Source of the DNA: Cladosporium sp. IMV 00045
Lineage: Eukaryota; Ascomycota; Dothideomycetes; Cladosporiales; Cladosporiaceae
Reading direction: 5' to 3'
Assembly (NCBI GenBank): GCA_001931905.2
Contig: MSJI02000113.1
Coordinates: 3,525-31,313 of the forward strand
Length of the DNA: 27,789 nucleotides
Positions within the stretch are counted from its first letter, which is position 1. Every line of letters begins with the position of its first letter. Below are positions 1-9,675 of the stretch, in pieces. The translations under genes and the position numbers were made by a program. The notes under the pieces were generated by a model. That model saw nothing but the letters and a program-made list of their open reading frames with translations, was not told the DNA's origin and searched no databases.

Positions 1-1829
1 TTTTTTTTTTGCTGGTACCCGGCAAGGCAAGGCTGTTGTTGTGGATGCTGTGCTGCGTGCGGATTTGTTGGTTTTGCTGGCGGAATCGGGCAATGAATTG
101 AGTGCTATCGGACGTATTGCTAGGTAAATTGCCGGCCGGTGGTGTCCCATTGACTACCGCTGGCCATTGTTACATGGGACGTGTCGTTGTTATTGCAGGG
201 CACCTCGGCTCATGCGAGGGGGTGTTCTGGACGTCTCTGCTCCATGTACCTCTATGCAGGCGGGTATACATGCATGCATGAATTACGTGGATGGATTCCT
301 TCCCAATGGACGGAGCGGCGAGGAGCTTCCATCAACAGGGCAGCACGCTCTTCTGCCCACTTTTCTTCCGAGAAGCTGGCAGAGGCCGGCAAGTCGGCTT
401 CATGTTCGTTTGAACCTCCCCACCCACGCGGCCACGTCGCCTCACTCGTGCATAAAGGCGTCTTTTTCCTTAGCTCTTGGCCCTCTCTCGCTGCTCGCCT
501 TTCTGTGCCGCAGGTCTTGAGCTCAAGAGGGAAAGGAGGATGGGGGCAAGAATTGTCGTGCTATCTTCTAGGGTAGCACGGATATGGGCGTGCATGCTAT
601 GGGCGGAGACGGGTGCGTAGCGCGAACGCACTATGTTCGTGAGAGAGGAAGGAGGTGCTTTGTTTCTGGCGTGTGGTCGGTGGACGACATGGGATTATCG
701 TTGCCTATCGGCAGGACGTCAAAGGAGGGGGGTTGGACATCTGCACTGGACGCTTTGATGCATGCCCGCCGAAATCATGACAGAAACACGCACACGTAAA
801 AGGTCCAAACCCGCCTTGTCGGATATCGCCCATTTCCGACCGCGCGGGAAAGTACAGTACGAGGTATAGGAGTGTAGTAGTAAGTTAGTAGCCAACGAGC
901 CCCAGTCGGCCGGCACGCTCAGACACCAAAACCTGTCATTACCACCGTGCTGGAAGTGGGAACAGGTCGGGAGGATTCCTGGTGAGCACAAAGATGGAGG
1001 GGGCAGGCATGCATGCGTTAGTCGCTCCGCCCGTCATGCACGACACCCTGCCGGTGCGTTGTTACCAAGTCGCCGGGCGGGGACCGTCGGGATGGGTAGC
1101 TTTGCCTGCTGCGTTGCGTAACTCGTTTCTGTCGACATGGAGCTGCTGGTCGTTCGCGTTTGATAGGTGCCGCGTTGTCGGTTCGGAGGGCTGGGCGACG
1201 TGCATCTTGCCGGATGGGGGTTTTGTGTAGCCGCTGAGTTGGCGGGTTTGGTGTGTTTGGCCGAGCTCTGGACGGGATTGATTTCTCGGTTGGCGGTGCT
1301 CGAGAAAGAGGTCCAACTGGACATACGGCATGTTTTGTCCTACTTGCTGATGTACACATATGTAGGATGCCTCCTAACAATACAGTAAACTACTCTAGAG
1401 CCGTGTACCAAACCAACGGCTCACGGAACCCACCATACTGGAGAAAGCACCTTCCAATCGAACAGATTGTATTGCCTTGAGTCGTGACACTGCATGCTTC
1501 CTGCAGCCGCCCGCGTCTTCTGGTGTCGGGCCCGTCCTGGTCCCTGGCGCCCTTTCCTCGTTACTAAACCGACTATGGCTCACTCGCTAGCATGTGCTTG
1601 AAAGCATAAGTATATACGTAGTCGGAGTGGCTGCTTCGACGTCGATGCTTTGAGTGAAAAAGAGCGAGCTCTGACGGAACGAAAGCGAGAAGAAACATAA
1701 TGTCACACGTACGTAGCGAGAGTGCTGACATCCAAGCATGGCATGGCACATCTGACTCTTCGAACGCCTGCAGACTAGCAGCCAAGGGTCGTTTATACCT
1801 TCCCGTGAGTATGGAAATGTTCGATCGAG
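1..1829. other. Intergenic region, no gene recognised
   Basis: No open frame here resembles a known family; the frames present are short, overlap on both strands and are low in conserved motifs. The window opens with a T10 run. A few ATGCATGC-type palindromes occur (near 268-280 and 1008-1016). The last part is the probable promoter and 5' leader of the methyltransferase that starts at 1830; a stop codon in its frame lies at 1806-1808, just upstream of the chosen ATG. An unrecognised lineage-specific gene or an upstream exon of the methyltransferase cannot be excluded. Confidence 0.5.
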
Positions 1830-2990
1830 ATGGAGAAAAAGTGTCCGTCTAACATTTGGAGTTTAGACTACTGGGGTCAAGCGCCACAATCCCAAGACGA
1901 GGGTTCTGTGTATGTCGTCTTTCCCGACAGACTGGGAGCCGGTTCCTACGACTGATATTCAGCAGGCACAAACTATGCGAGTTGACGTTGCAAGGTTCGC
2001 TATACCTTGCTCCTGTCAAGAACCCAAAGACTGTTCTGGACATTGGTGAGAAGCCCGTTTTTTCCCGCATGATCAACCAGCCGTACAGTACTGACCTCCT
2101 TCTCCAGGTCTCGGAACAGGCGTATGGGCTCAGTGAGTTTCCCATGCTCGTCACTTACTTCCAGACTCTCAGCTACTTACACTCTCCCAACCAGCGAACT
2201 TGCCCGCTTAAACCCCCAATCCCAGATCATCCTCACCCACCCACCACCGCACCAACAACCCACCCCCTCCCTCCACAACCTCCACCACTTCCCCGACTCC
2301 AAACCCCTCCCAACCCCCGGCTACGACCTGATCCACATCCGAGGCCTCTCCGGCCACCTGACCGTCCCCTCCTGGCACTCCTGGTACGCTTCCACCCTCT
2401 CACTCCTCAAACGCGGCGGCTGGCTCGAGCAGCTAGAATGGAGCGTGCACCTGCGCAACCCGGACGGCACGCTCTTCTCGCCCGCCTGGTCGCTGCGCGC
2501 GGTCGAGTACGGGTCCGGCACGGGCAGGACGTGGGAGGTCGCGGAGAACATGGCGGGGTTGATGCGCGAGGCGGGGTTTGTGGACGTTGGGGAGAGGAGG
2601 TTTAGGTGGCCTGTTGGGGGTGCGAGTGAAGTTGGGAGGTGGAATTTGGGGCGTTGGTATGTTGATGTCGCTTCTTCTGTTCTTCGCTTCGGCTGTCTGG
2701 GTTTGGGTCTATGAGGGAGGGTTGTCGTTAACGGTTGTTGCAGGAACGACGGAATCGAGGACTGGGTTCTGGATGAATACGAGAAATGCTTTCCGGTAAG
2801 CAATGACTTTCGACGCGTCTCGGTTCGTCCGCCTTGCCTTGGTTGTTGACGAGTGGTGCAGGAGTCGCGCGAGCAAATACAGTCGTGGCTGTCGAGCATA
2901 CGCAGCACGCTACAGAACAGTAGTTCGCAGGTCTACCAAGAAGTGTATGTGATATGGATGCCATCAAGTGTAGCTGCCGAACTGGACTGA
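1830..2990 (+). CDS. LaeA/UMTA-like SAM-dependent methyltransferase
   Basis: My spliced model has six exons: 1830-1909, 1963-2045, 2108-2132, 2195-2656, 2744-2795 and 2862-2990, giving 276 aa. Introns are 53, 62, 62, 87 and 66 bp with GT/AG ends, and phases agree throughout. Class I methyltransferase fold: motif I is VLDIGLGTGVWA (about residues 51-62), followed by HELARLNPQSQIIL, then YDLIHIRGLSG and a LLKRGGWLEQLEW strand, the usual order in fungal LaeA-like and UMTA proteins. Family members methylate proteins or small molecules, and LaeA itself controls secondary metabolism. Odd points: the usual acidic residue after beta-2 (GTDLSP type) is replaced by LTHPPP, and the later EIDD-type acidic motif is not visible, so SAM binding may be altered. 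The N-terminus is short for the family; an upstream exon may be missing. No biosynthetic gene cluster is seen beside it. The family call is firm; the function is not. Confidence 0.82.
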
Positions 2991-3686
2991 CAGTTTTGAA
3001 AAGACGAGTGGTTTATGCCAGGAAGCCCTGATCACTATGACCTTTACGCATTCACGGTCACGGCCGAAGAGAGAAACGGTGCCCAATGGGGCCAAGTGCT
3101 GAACGATTAGTACTCACCAAACAGTCCTACCTCACGAAACAGTCAGCACAAACGCCAGAGAGACACGACATCAGATGATTTATTTCACCAAGCATGAACA
3201 GGATTGGAGTCTAAACCATTGAAAGCATCATCAATTGTTTCTTTTCAAAGTGCAAGGAATTTCAAAGTCGTGTTGTTGCGAAGCGCTATCCAGAAGAAAA
3301 CCATCGCTCGCTTCGCATGCAAGAGAATTTCATCAAATCATTGATCCCCTTTTTTGTTTCTTTCATGATGACCAGGCTGAACTCAGTCTCTCCGTGCGGT
3401 TCGTTCATTCATCGTTAATTCATTTCGTGATTCGGTTGCCCGAATTGGTCCCTCGGGCCAGTGTATGGGGGACGTGATGCTAATTTTGTTCTTTTCTTTT
3501 GTTCGTGCGGCCGTGGCGTGATTCAATAGCCGTCTTTGCCGGTTTGACCAGCGGGTTGACCTCTTCTTTCTATGGATCGTGAGGCCGTGTTCTTCGTGCA
3601 AGCATTGGTGCAGATTCTTCTTCGTGCCAGCTTGGGAATGAAATCCAAGCAACCGCCTTTGTCAAGCGCAAGTCTGCAGCGCTCGT
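2991..3686. other. Convergent intergenic region
   Basis: This stretch separates the stop of the methyltransferase from the stop of the large minus-strand gene and should hold the 3' UTRs of both. It is AT-richer than the flanking coding DNA. I see no gene-like frame or RNA gene in it. Confidence 0.6.
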
Positions 3687-6600
3687 TCAAGCGTCGTGAA
3701 CGATACGCATGCCGATCTGATCCTTTAGCTCGGCCCTCCTCTTCTCTCTTGCTGCGTCTTCCTTAGACTCGCGCAGCTTCCTCATTTTGTCTTTGATCGG
3801 CTTGAAGCCGACGTATTGAAGTCTAGTGTGAGTGCCCGGGATGACAAAAATCCTGCCGTCAGCCGATGCCTTCGTATTGACCGAGTCCAGCGACGAGACA
3901 CGCCGGACTGACATGTTCGGTGCCGGGCTGGTCCTATCGGGCAATTCGACTTGGTGTCTGCGCTTGTTCGTTCCGTGCCTGTCCACTCCTAGACTGTTCC
4001 CAAGCAGGAAGCCTCCGCTACCGCGAAAACCGGGCATGCGAACGCTCATTTTGCGTGGGAACTTGGAACGCGGGTGGTCAGATGTGTCGCCACCGGCAGG
4101 GAGGGGCTCGACGGGCTCATCGGGGTCGAAGTAGTCGTCGTAGTCGTCATCGTCCTCCCAGAAGCTGTTGGGCACCCAGTTTGGGTGGAGCTTCTCATCG
4201 CGCTTTTCGGACATGGTCGGAGATGGGTGGATTTGGTGACTGCGGGTGACCAAAGTGCGTCCGAACAAAGGGCGCACCATCACCTCACTGTAGCGTCTCG
4301 CGCGCTTCGCCAAAGATGCGCGCCTCTGGGGAGTGCTCGGAGCTTCTTCCTCAGCATCAGAATCACTCTCGTCTTCGTGTGCAGGAGTCGGCGGAATGAA
4401 GTTGATGACTGGAGGGGCAGGTGCCTCCCTGGGGTTGGTGAGAGGGCTTTCGACGGTATGTATGCTTTTTCCGTTGACAGCGATACCTGGCGGCAATTGC
4501 TCTGGTGTCTTAGCGGGCTGCGGTGCAGCATGCTTATTGTCGTCGCGTCTTGAACGCTGTCTGGTGCTGTTTTGAGGGGTGGTAGGAGCGCCCACGTGAC
4601 CCTTGTTCTTGGCCTCTGGCTTAGAGCCGTGTTCAACAAGAAGTAGGCTGTCGTTGCTATGTGGGTAGAGAGTCACGTTCTGCGCCTCGCAAACTTCCAT
4701 TTCGGTGCGGTCTGAATTGGCACTTGCTGACATTGGGGTCCCTTGGCTTCTGTTGCGGTCGTGTACAGCCAGGCTCTGCAACTGAGGCGCGACATACGTG
4801 GTAGTCTCAACAATGGTGGTAGGGTCTCTGTGCTCATTGTGCTCGGAGTGATGCTCGAGCACGGCAGGCTTGTTCTCCAGTCTGTATTCTTTGGAAGAAC
4901 GACGGAGAGGGCGGGCACGAGATCTTTCAGTCTTCGTGCTGTGGGGAGATGATGGATCCGTGTTGTTTGGATTGAGGCGAACGGGCAGTGAAGAGTGCCT
5001 GAGGTTTGGTGCCTCATGGTTTGAAAATGGCAAGCCACGTGATTCCTTGGGAGAATCTGTGGCGTGGGAGACTGCAGGTGAAGCCTCATTGGAGTGCAAT
5101 GGACGCCCTGCGCCACTGAGAGGACGCTTTTCGTGGCGGAGAGAATGCGACCCCGATGCCGAGCGTGGCTTCTGGCGAATTTCCGGGCTGTCTGCCAGGG
5201 AAGGCTTTTGAGGTGTGAGAGACTGAGAGGCGAGTGATCGAGGTGTGAACGCCTTCTTGTGGCGTAGTGAGTGCTCGCGTCTCGATCCAGTGCTGGGCAT
5301 ATGCGAGCTACTTTCACTCATGCTGCGCAGCGACGAGCGCTTTGTGACATGGCGCAGATGACGATTGCGCGCCGTGTCGGTGGGGATGACCGCAGAATCA
5401 CCTGGATATGCGCTGTTCAGCGCCTCGAAGCGATCCATGTTGGCCTGTTGGATGTGTTTGTACACCAGGTCGTTGGAGTCGCGTGGTGGTGCGGCCAGGA
5501 ACTCAGCAGGGATGTCGGGTGCAGGCAAAGCTCGCTGGGGAAGATGAGTGGGATTGTCTTTGCGAGCCTCACGTGCCCCTGGCTTCGTGCCTTCCAACTT
5601 TGACGCCGTCTTCTCTATCGCCCGTTGCCTCCGTCGTTGCACGCCTATACTGGGCGACGGCGTGCCATTGCTGCGCATATTACTGCTCTCGTCCGACCCT
5701 CGTTTCAGAAGCCCTTGCTCGGCGACATTGGAGTTGTCCAAAGCCTTGAATGCTGGATTGTTGATTCCCCTGGGACGTTCAATCTGCTGGGAGCCATTGT
5801 TCTCGACTCTTCTGCCATGCCCGCTCAACCGAGATCGAGAACGAGAACTGGAAGACGAGCTGTCGTGCGTAGAAGAAGAGCTCTCTTCCAAAGAATCGAC
5901 CTCAGCATCCTTCTCGTCGTGGTCTCCGTCTGCCGTCACGTACGACACATGCTTCTCCCAGTCTTGTCCGTTCTCATGCTTCGAATCATGATGCTCCTGA
6001 GGCAGCTCTCCTTCTCCTCCGTCATATCCCGCAATTTCACCGAACTGAGATATCTCTGCTTCCTGATACTCTCTTTCGGAACTCGTTTCACTCTCCGCAT
6101 CCGAATCAGTTTCGTCGCCATGATCATAACGATCTTCTCCGAAGGTTCGATATCGCTCTGAAGGGCTCTCGGCGTCGTGATGATAGCTCTTAGGCCGCAC
6201 AATATCGCGACTGGAGCTGGTGCTCAGCGGGCTCTCGGTGTCCAGATACTGCTTTGGCCGTACAGCTTTGTGACTAGAACCAGTGCTCGGCGTGCTCGGC
6301 AGGTCCATACGCGTGCTCGAATTTGCACCGCTCCTGCTGGACGCGTTACTGGGCGTGTCGCGAAAGGCTCCCGGGATATCAAGCCACGGCGCATCCTCTT
6401 CCTCGTCCTCCACCGCAAAGTCGTCCTCGCTCTCTGTATCTTCTGCGACCTGGCTGTCCGCATCATACGCCAGCGTCAAGAACTCATTCGAAGGTTCTTC
6501 CCTTGCGGTTCGGAAGGAATTCGCTCTCGAGCTGTCCTCATGGCACAGTAATGGCCTTGGGGGTTGCAGGTCCATTCCCGGCGGCGTGACGTCCGGCGTC

Positions 6601-6743
6601 AGCAGCTGCTGGGAGTCCTGCATCGGGGGTGTCTTGCGTTCAATGTTGTGCTCATCGCTATAGTCCTCTGGTGGCGTGGGCGGAAGGCGCATGTCTCTCA
6701 GATGTCGCTTCTCGGGAGCAAGATCGTCCTCTCCTGCCGCCAT
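3687..6743 (-). CDS. Large, mostly disordered protein of unknown function
   Basis: A single uninterrupted exon encodes 1018 aa from the first ATG at 6743; the frame extends a little further upstream only through a GTG codon. I do not recognise a named domain. The N-terminus carries a LPPTPPEDYSDEH motif (about residues 20-32). It is followed by a long Ser/Asp/Glu-rich acidic stretch, a Ser/Arg/His-rich middle, and repeated TP/SP sites that could be proline-directed kinase targets. Around residues 800-900 there is NFIPPTPAHEDESDSD and then NWVPNSFWEDDDDYDDYFD. The last 60 residues (RIFVIPGTHTRLQYVGFKPI followed by a Lys/Arg/Glu-rich helix) look more ordered and are the likeliest conserved core. 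No signal peptide or membrane segment is seen. Composition suggests a nuclear or cytoskeleton-linked scaffold, but that is only inference. The length and clean frame make it a real gene. Confidence 0.85.
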   Translation of the reverse strand: MAAGEDDLAPEKRHLRDMRLPPTPPEDYSDEHNIERKTPPMQDSQQLLTPDVTPPGMDLQPPRPLLCHEDSSRANSFRTAREEPSNEFLTLAYDADSQVAEDTESEDDFAVEDEEEDAPWLDIPGAFRDTPSNASSRSGANSSTRMDLPSTPSTGSSHKAVRPKQYLDTESPLSTSSSRDIVRPKSYHHDAESPSERYRTFGEDRYDHGDETDSDAESETSSEREYQEAEISQFGEIAGYDGGEGELPQEHHDSKHENGQDWEKHVSYVTADGDHDEKDAEVDSLEESSSSTHDSSSSSSRSRSRLSGHGRRVENNGSQQIERPRGINNPAFKALDNSNVAEQGLLKRGSDESSNMRSNGTPSPSIGVQRRRQRAIEKTASKLEGTKPGAREARKDNPTHLPQRALPAPDIPAEFLAAPPRDSNDLVYKHIQQANMDRFEALNSAYPGDSAVIPTDTARNRHLRHVTKRSSLRSMSESSSHMPSTGSRREHSLRHKKAFTPRSLASQSLTPQKPSLADSPEIRQKPRSASGSHSLRHEKRPLSGAGRPLHSNEASPAVSHATDSPKESRGLPFSNHEAPNLRHSSLPVRLNPNNTDPSSPHSTKTERSRARPLRRSSKEYRLENKPAVLEHHSEHNEHRDPTTIVETTTYVAPQLQSLAVHDRNRSQGTPMSASANSDRTEMEVCEAQNVTLYPHSNDSLLLVEHGSKPEAKNKGHVGAPTTPQNSTRQRSRRDDNKHAAPQPAKTPEQLPPGIAVNGKSIHTVESPLTNPREAPAPPVINFIPPTPAHEDESDSDAEEEAPSTPQRRASLAKRARRYSEVMVRPLFGRTLVTRSHQIHPSPTMSEKRDEKLHPNWVPNSFWEDDDDYDDYFDPDEPVEPLPAGGDTSDHPRSKFPRKMSVRMPGFRGSGGFLLGNSLGVDRHGTNKRRHQVELPDRTSPAPNMSVRRVSSLDSVNTKASADGRIFVIPGTHTRLQYVGFKPIKDKMRKLRESKEDAAREKRRAELKDQIGMRIVHDA

Positions 6744-8005
6744 GGGCAACCGCGCTATGACAGACACATCAAAGGCAATAGCTCAGGAGGGCTGACGAGA
6801 AGGCTTTGCGAAGGCAAGGATGCTTCCGCGCGCACTTGAGGAGAGAAAGCGATCGTGCGAGAACGAGAAGCTGCACAGGTTACAGGCGCAAGATACCTAG
6901 GCCCTTGGCGGAATAGCGTTCGGATACCGGTGACAGAATTGTGGGTAGCAGCACATGGCAGGCCTTAGCCGTTTTATACTAGTTTCATTATGGCGGCCTC
7001 GTATTTGCGAGTGAAGCACTTGTCGAACATAAACACGGCAGGCGTTTGGTTCGAAGGAACACGAAACCATCAGTACGCTCTTTCCGAAATACCCAAACGG
7101 ACCACAAGGTGTCTGCTGTTTGGTACGAATGCAGGTGCTTTGGCCTTAGGACCTGTTTCCGCCCCGGGGCGGGCTGGACGATCGCACAGCATCAACCCGG
7201 CTCGGACGATCAATATCTCATTTCCGGTGATAACCATGATCTACATTGGGCAGGGGTGCATGTTGACAAGGTGACAAAACAACTGAACCAACAACCAGAC
7301 CACGACAATCCAATGACAACGCTCAATTCGCGGTGTATACGACACAACATTCATCGCGAACTTCACGATACACTTTTAGTCCCGGAGCTTTTGCTCTCCA
7401 CTCGCCCATTTGATCTACCGGCACCAAAGGCACTAGGCTGAGATGACATGGGACATGACATCAAGAAGGCAATCTTAAAGACGGATTGGCGGTTCACGAC
7501 CAACGTAATCACGTTTCACTCTGATACAGGCACGACGGGGAGTGCAAACATGGGAATTTGCGAAAAACAACAAGCATATTCTTCCAAGAGAAGGGCATCC
7601 TCACAAAATGTCGCTAGCTTTGGTGTGTGCGTGTGCGCTGTTCCTCACACCGATACCGAACTCCGCCGCGGCACGACATTGCATGCGCCAGGATGCCCTT
7701 GGCAAGTGTCGGCGTCTACTTTGGAGTGGGTTCCGTCTCCCCCGCGCTCCAATCACAACGCGATTTGAGCTGGAATACGGATACACTGAATTCGGCACGA
7801 AAGGTAGGACTGCATGCTGATTGCTATGGCACGAGTAGCACATTTGTGCTCTTCAGTAGTGCAGGCAGATTGCCGGTGCTTACAGAGAGCCCGCTGTTCA
7901 TGTTGACATCGACAAGTTGTTGCTGTACGATGATCTGCCTTTTCAATGGAAAGGAGAGAACGACCGCGAACGTGGAAAACGCGAACGATCATCGCGTGCA
8001 ATCCT
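6744..8005. other. Intergenic region, promoter of the large gene and 3' side of the CoA-transferase
   Basis: About 1.26 kb lies between two minus-strand genes. The part next to 6743 should hold the promoter and 5' leader of the 1018-aa gene; the part next to 8006 holds the 3' UTR of the CoA-transferase. Short frames exist on both strands but none shows a recognisable motif. Confidence 0.5.
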
Positions 8006-9420
8006 TCAGACAATATAATTTTGTCGGAGACTCTCTATGTCGTCTTTGGAGTAGCCCAGATCCGAAAGCACTTCATCGGTATGCTCACCAAGAAGAGGCG
8101 GCCTGGAAGTGATCTTTGCCCTGGTCTTCTCAAACTTCACCGGTGAACCAATACTCTGCCATTCTCCCGAGCGAACAGCATCCCACTCAATCGACTGGAC
8201 CATATCTCTCGCCTGGGTTTGCGGATGCTCGAAAGCCTTCTGAATAGTATTGACGGGTCCGTGAGCAAGACCAGAGTCCCCGAGAACATGCAACCACTCC
8301 TCGCAAGACTTCGACGCGAAAGCCCCTTCGAGAATCTCATCCATCAAGATCCTGTGCTCCACTCTCAGGGCATTCGTCGCGAAGCGATCATCACCAGGCA
8401 AATCTGGACGGTCGATCCTCTCGCAAAGAATGCGAAACTGGCGATCGTTGTTCGCAGCAACGGTCAGCCACAAACTATCTCTGCACTTCCAAGTATTATA
8501 AGGCACGATACTCGGATGAGCAGCACCGTACCGCTGTCCTTCAGCACCTCTGTTAAGCCAGTTGGCCCCAACATTGATCAGGAGACTTATCTGCGTCTCG
8601 AAGAGCGAGGACGAGATCTGTTGGCCTTTTCCCGTACGATCGCGACTATACAGCGAAGCCACAATCGCGCCGTGCGTGTACAAACCCGTCGCCATATCAG
8701 TCATTCCCAGTCCAGGCCTTACTGGCCCTCCGTCTGCATGACCGGTGATGTGCATCAGCCCCCCTTCCGCAGCGGCGATGGCATCGTAGCCCGCTCGTTT
8801 ACTGTAAGGGCCCGAAGAACCATAGCCCGAAATCGACGCGTAGATCAGACGCGGGTTGATCGAAGACAGTTTCTCATAGCCCACGCCCAACCTGTCAGCA
8901 CCACCGGGGACGAAATTCTCCAGAACGACGTCTGACGTCTTCGCCAGCTTGTAGACGACTTCCAGCGCTTCTCGCTTCTTCAAATCGAGGGTCAAGCTCC
9001 GCTTGTTTCGATTGACGGACGCGAAGTAAAAGCTGACGGGCCCGGTGCCGTCTTTCCAGTCGTCGACTTCGCCTTTGCCCTGCCACGAGCGCGTTTCGTC
9101 ACCTTGATAGGGTTGTTCGACTTTGATGACGTCCGCGCCGTAGTCTGCGAGGATTTGACTGGCATGACTGTGAGTACTCTTTCAATTCGGTTGACGCGAA
9201 TCGCAATGTCTTACCTGCAAAATGGTCCGGCTAAGATGCGAGAAAAGTCCAGCACGCGGGCGCCCTTGAGCGCACCAGGATCTGCTTCAGTCTCTGCTGT
9301 TTGCGAGTACGCTCGATTTCGTATGGTGAAGGGCGAAAATCGACGGCGGATTTGACTTCTACATGGCCGGGCTTGAGAAGCCAAAACGCAACGCCGTCCA
9401 ACGCCGTGGAAACGCACCAT
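8006..9420 (-). CDS. Family III CoA-transferase, SUGCT-like (succinyl-CoA:dicarboxylate CoA-transferase)
   Basis: Two exons, 9215-9420 and 8006-9158, with a 56-bp intron, encode 452 aa; human SUGCT is of similar length. The N-terminus is Arg-rich and free of acidic residues up to RNRAYS (residues 1-39), as expected for a mitochondrial presequence. The fold then starts with ALKGARVLDFSRILAGPFC, QILADYGADVIKVEQ, NRNKRSLTLDLK, VLENFVPG, SGYGSSGPYSKRAGYDAI, GLMHITG and GPVRPGLGMTDMATGLY. The aspartate in GMTDMATG (about D223) matches the catalytic Asp that forms the acyl anhydride in CaiB/BaiF enzymes. The C-terminus has RPPLLGEHTDEVL. As I recall human SUGCT, similarity runs the whole length; that enzyme moves CoA from succinyl-CoA to glutarate or related dicarboxylates. 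It is divergent from an acyl-CoA dehydrogenase. A frame running from an ATG at 9581 is a less likely alternative start. The exact acceptor acid is unknown. Confidence 0.9.
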
Positions 9421-9675
9421 AAGTGCAAAAAGTCCTTCTTTTCGATAAATGTCAGAGAAGGTAAGTCCCAACTCGAACGGTCTCCAGTCTCATCTGAGAA
9501 CCTGCTGAGTGTCAACCGTCCATAGAGACGAGATCGCAGAGGGCGGGGTGGGATAGGCAAGCCGAGGTCGAAGTTCGCCATGGTCTTAAACTGATGAAAG
9601 GTCGATCAATGACATGCTCCACAACGAAAAGAAACTGATCAAGAAGAATATCGATTGATTACAAATCTGAGATAG
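9421..9675. promoter_or_regulatory. Shared divergent promoter of CoA-transferase and acyl-CoA dehydrogenase
   Basis: Only 255 bp separate the two start codons, so both genes must be driven from this stretch or from overlapping leaders. It contains one CCGAGG hexamer and a GATA core (GGATAGG, near 9551-9557). Divergent placement over so short a gap suggests co-regulation; this is inference from position. Confidence 0.6.
9562..9567. promoter_or_regulatory. CCGAGG hexamer, candidate FarA/FarB-type site
   Basis: CCGAGG/CCTCGG is the core bound by the fatty-acid-responsive Zn2Cys6 regulators FarA and FarB in Aspergillus, found upstream of beta-oxidation and glyoxylate genes. One copy is seen here between two acyl-CoA metabolism genes. 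A single hexamer on either strand is expected by chance in roughly one of eight stretches of this length, so this is only suggestive. Confidence 0.35.

Noticed and set aside
2133..2164. A 32-bp intron ending at 2164 in the methyltransferase
   Set aside because: Too short for a fungal intron; the acceptor at 2194 gives 62 bp and restores the family pattern WAHELARLNP.
2321..2908. 195-codon minus-strand frame opposite the methyltransferase
   Set aside because: It runs across introns and exons of the plus-strand gene and has no recognisable motif.
9231..9581. ATG at 9581 as the start of the CoA-transferase
   Set aside because: That frame differs from the CoA-transferase frame and would need an extra intron for which I see no convincing splice pair; the ATG at 9420 gives a presequence-like N-terminus and the expected length.
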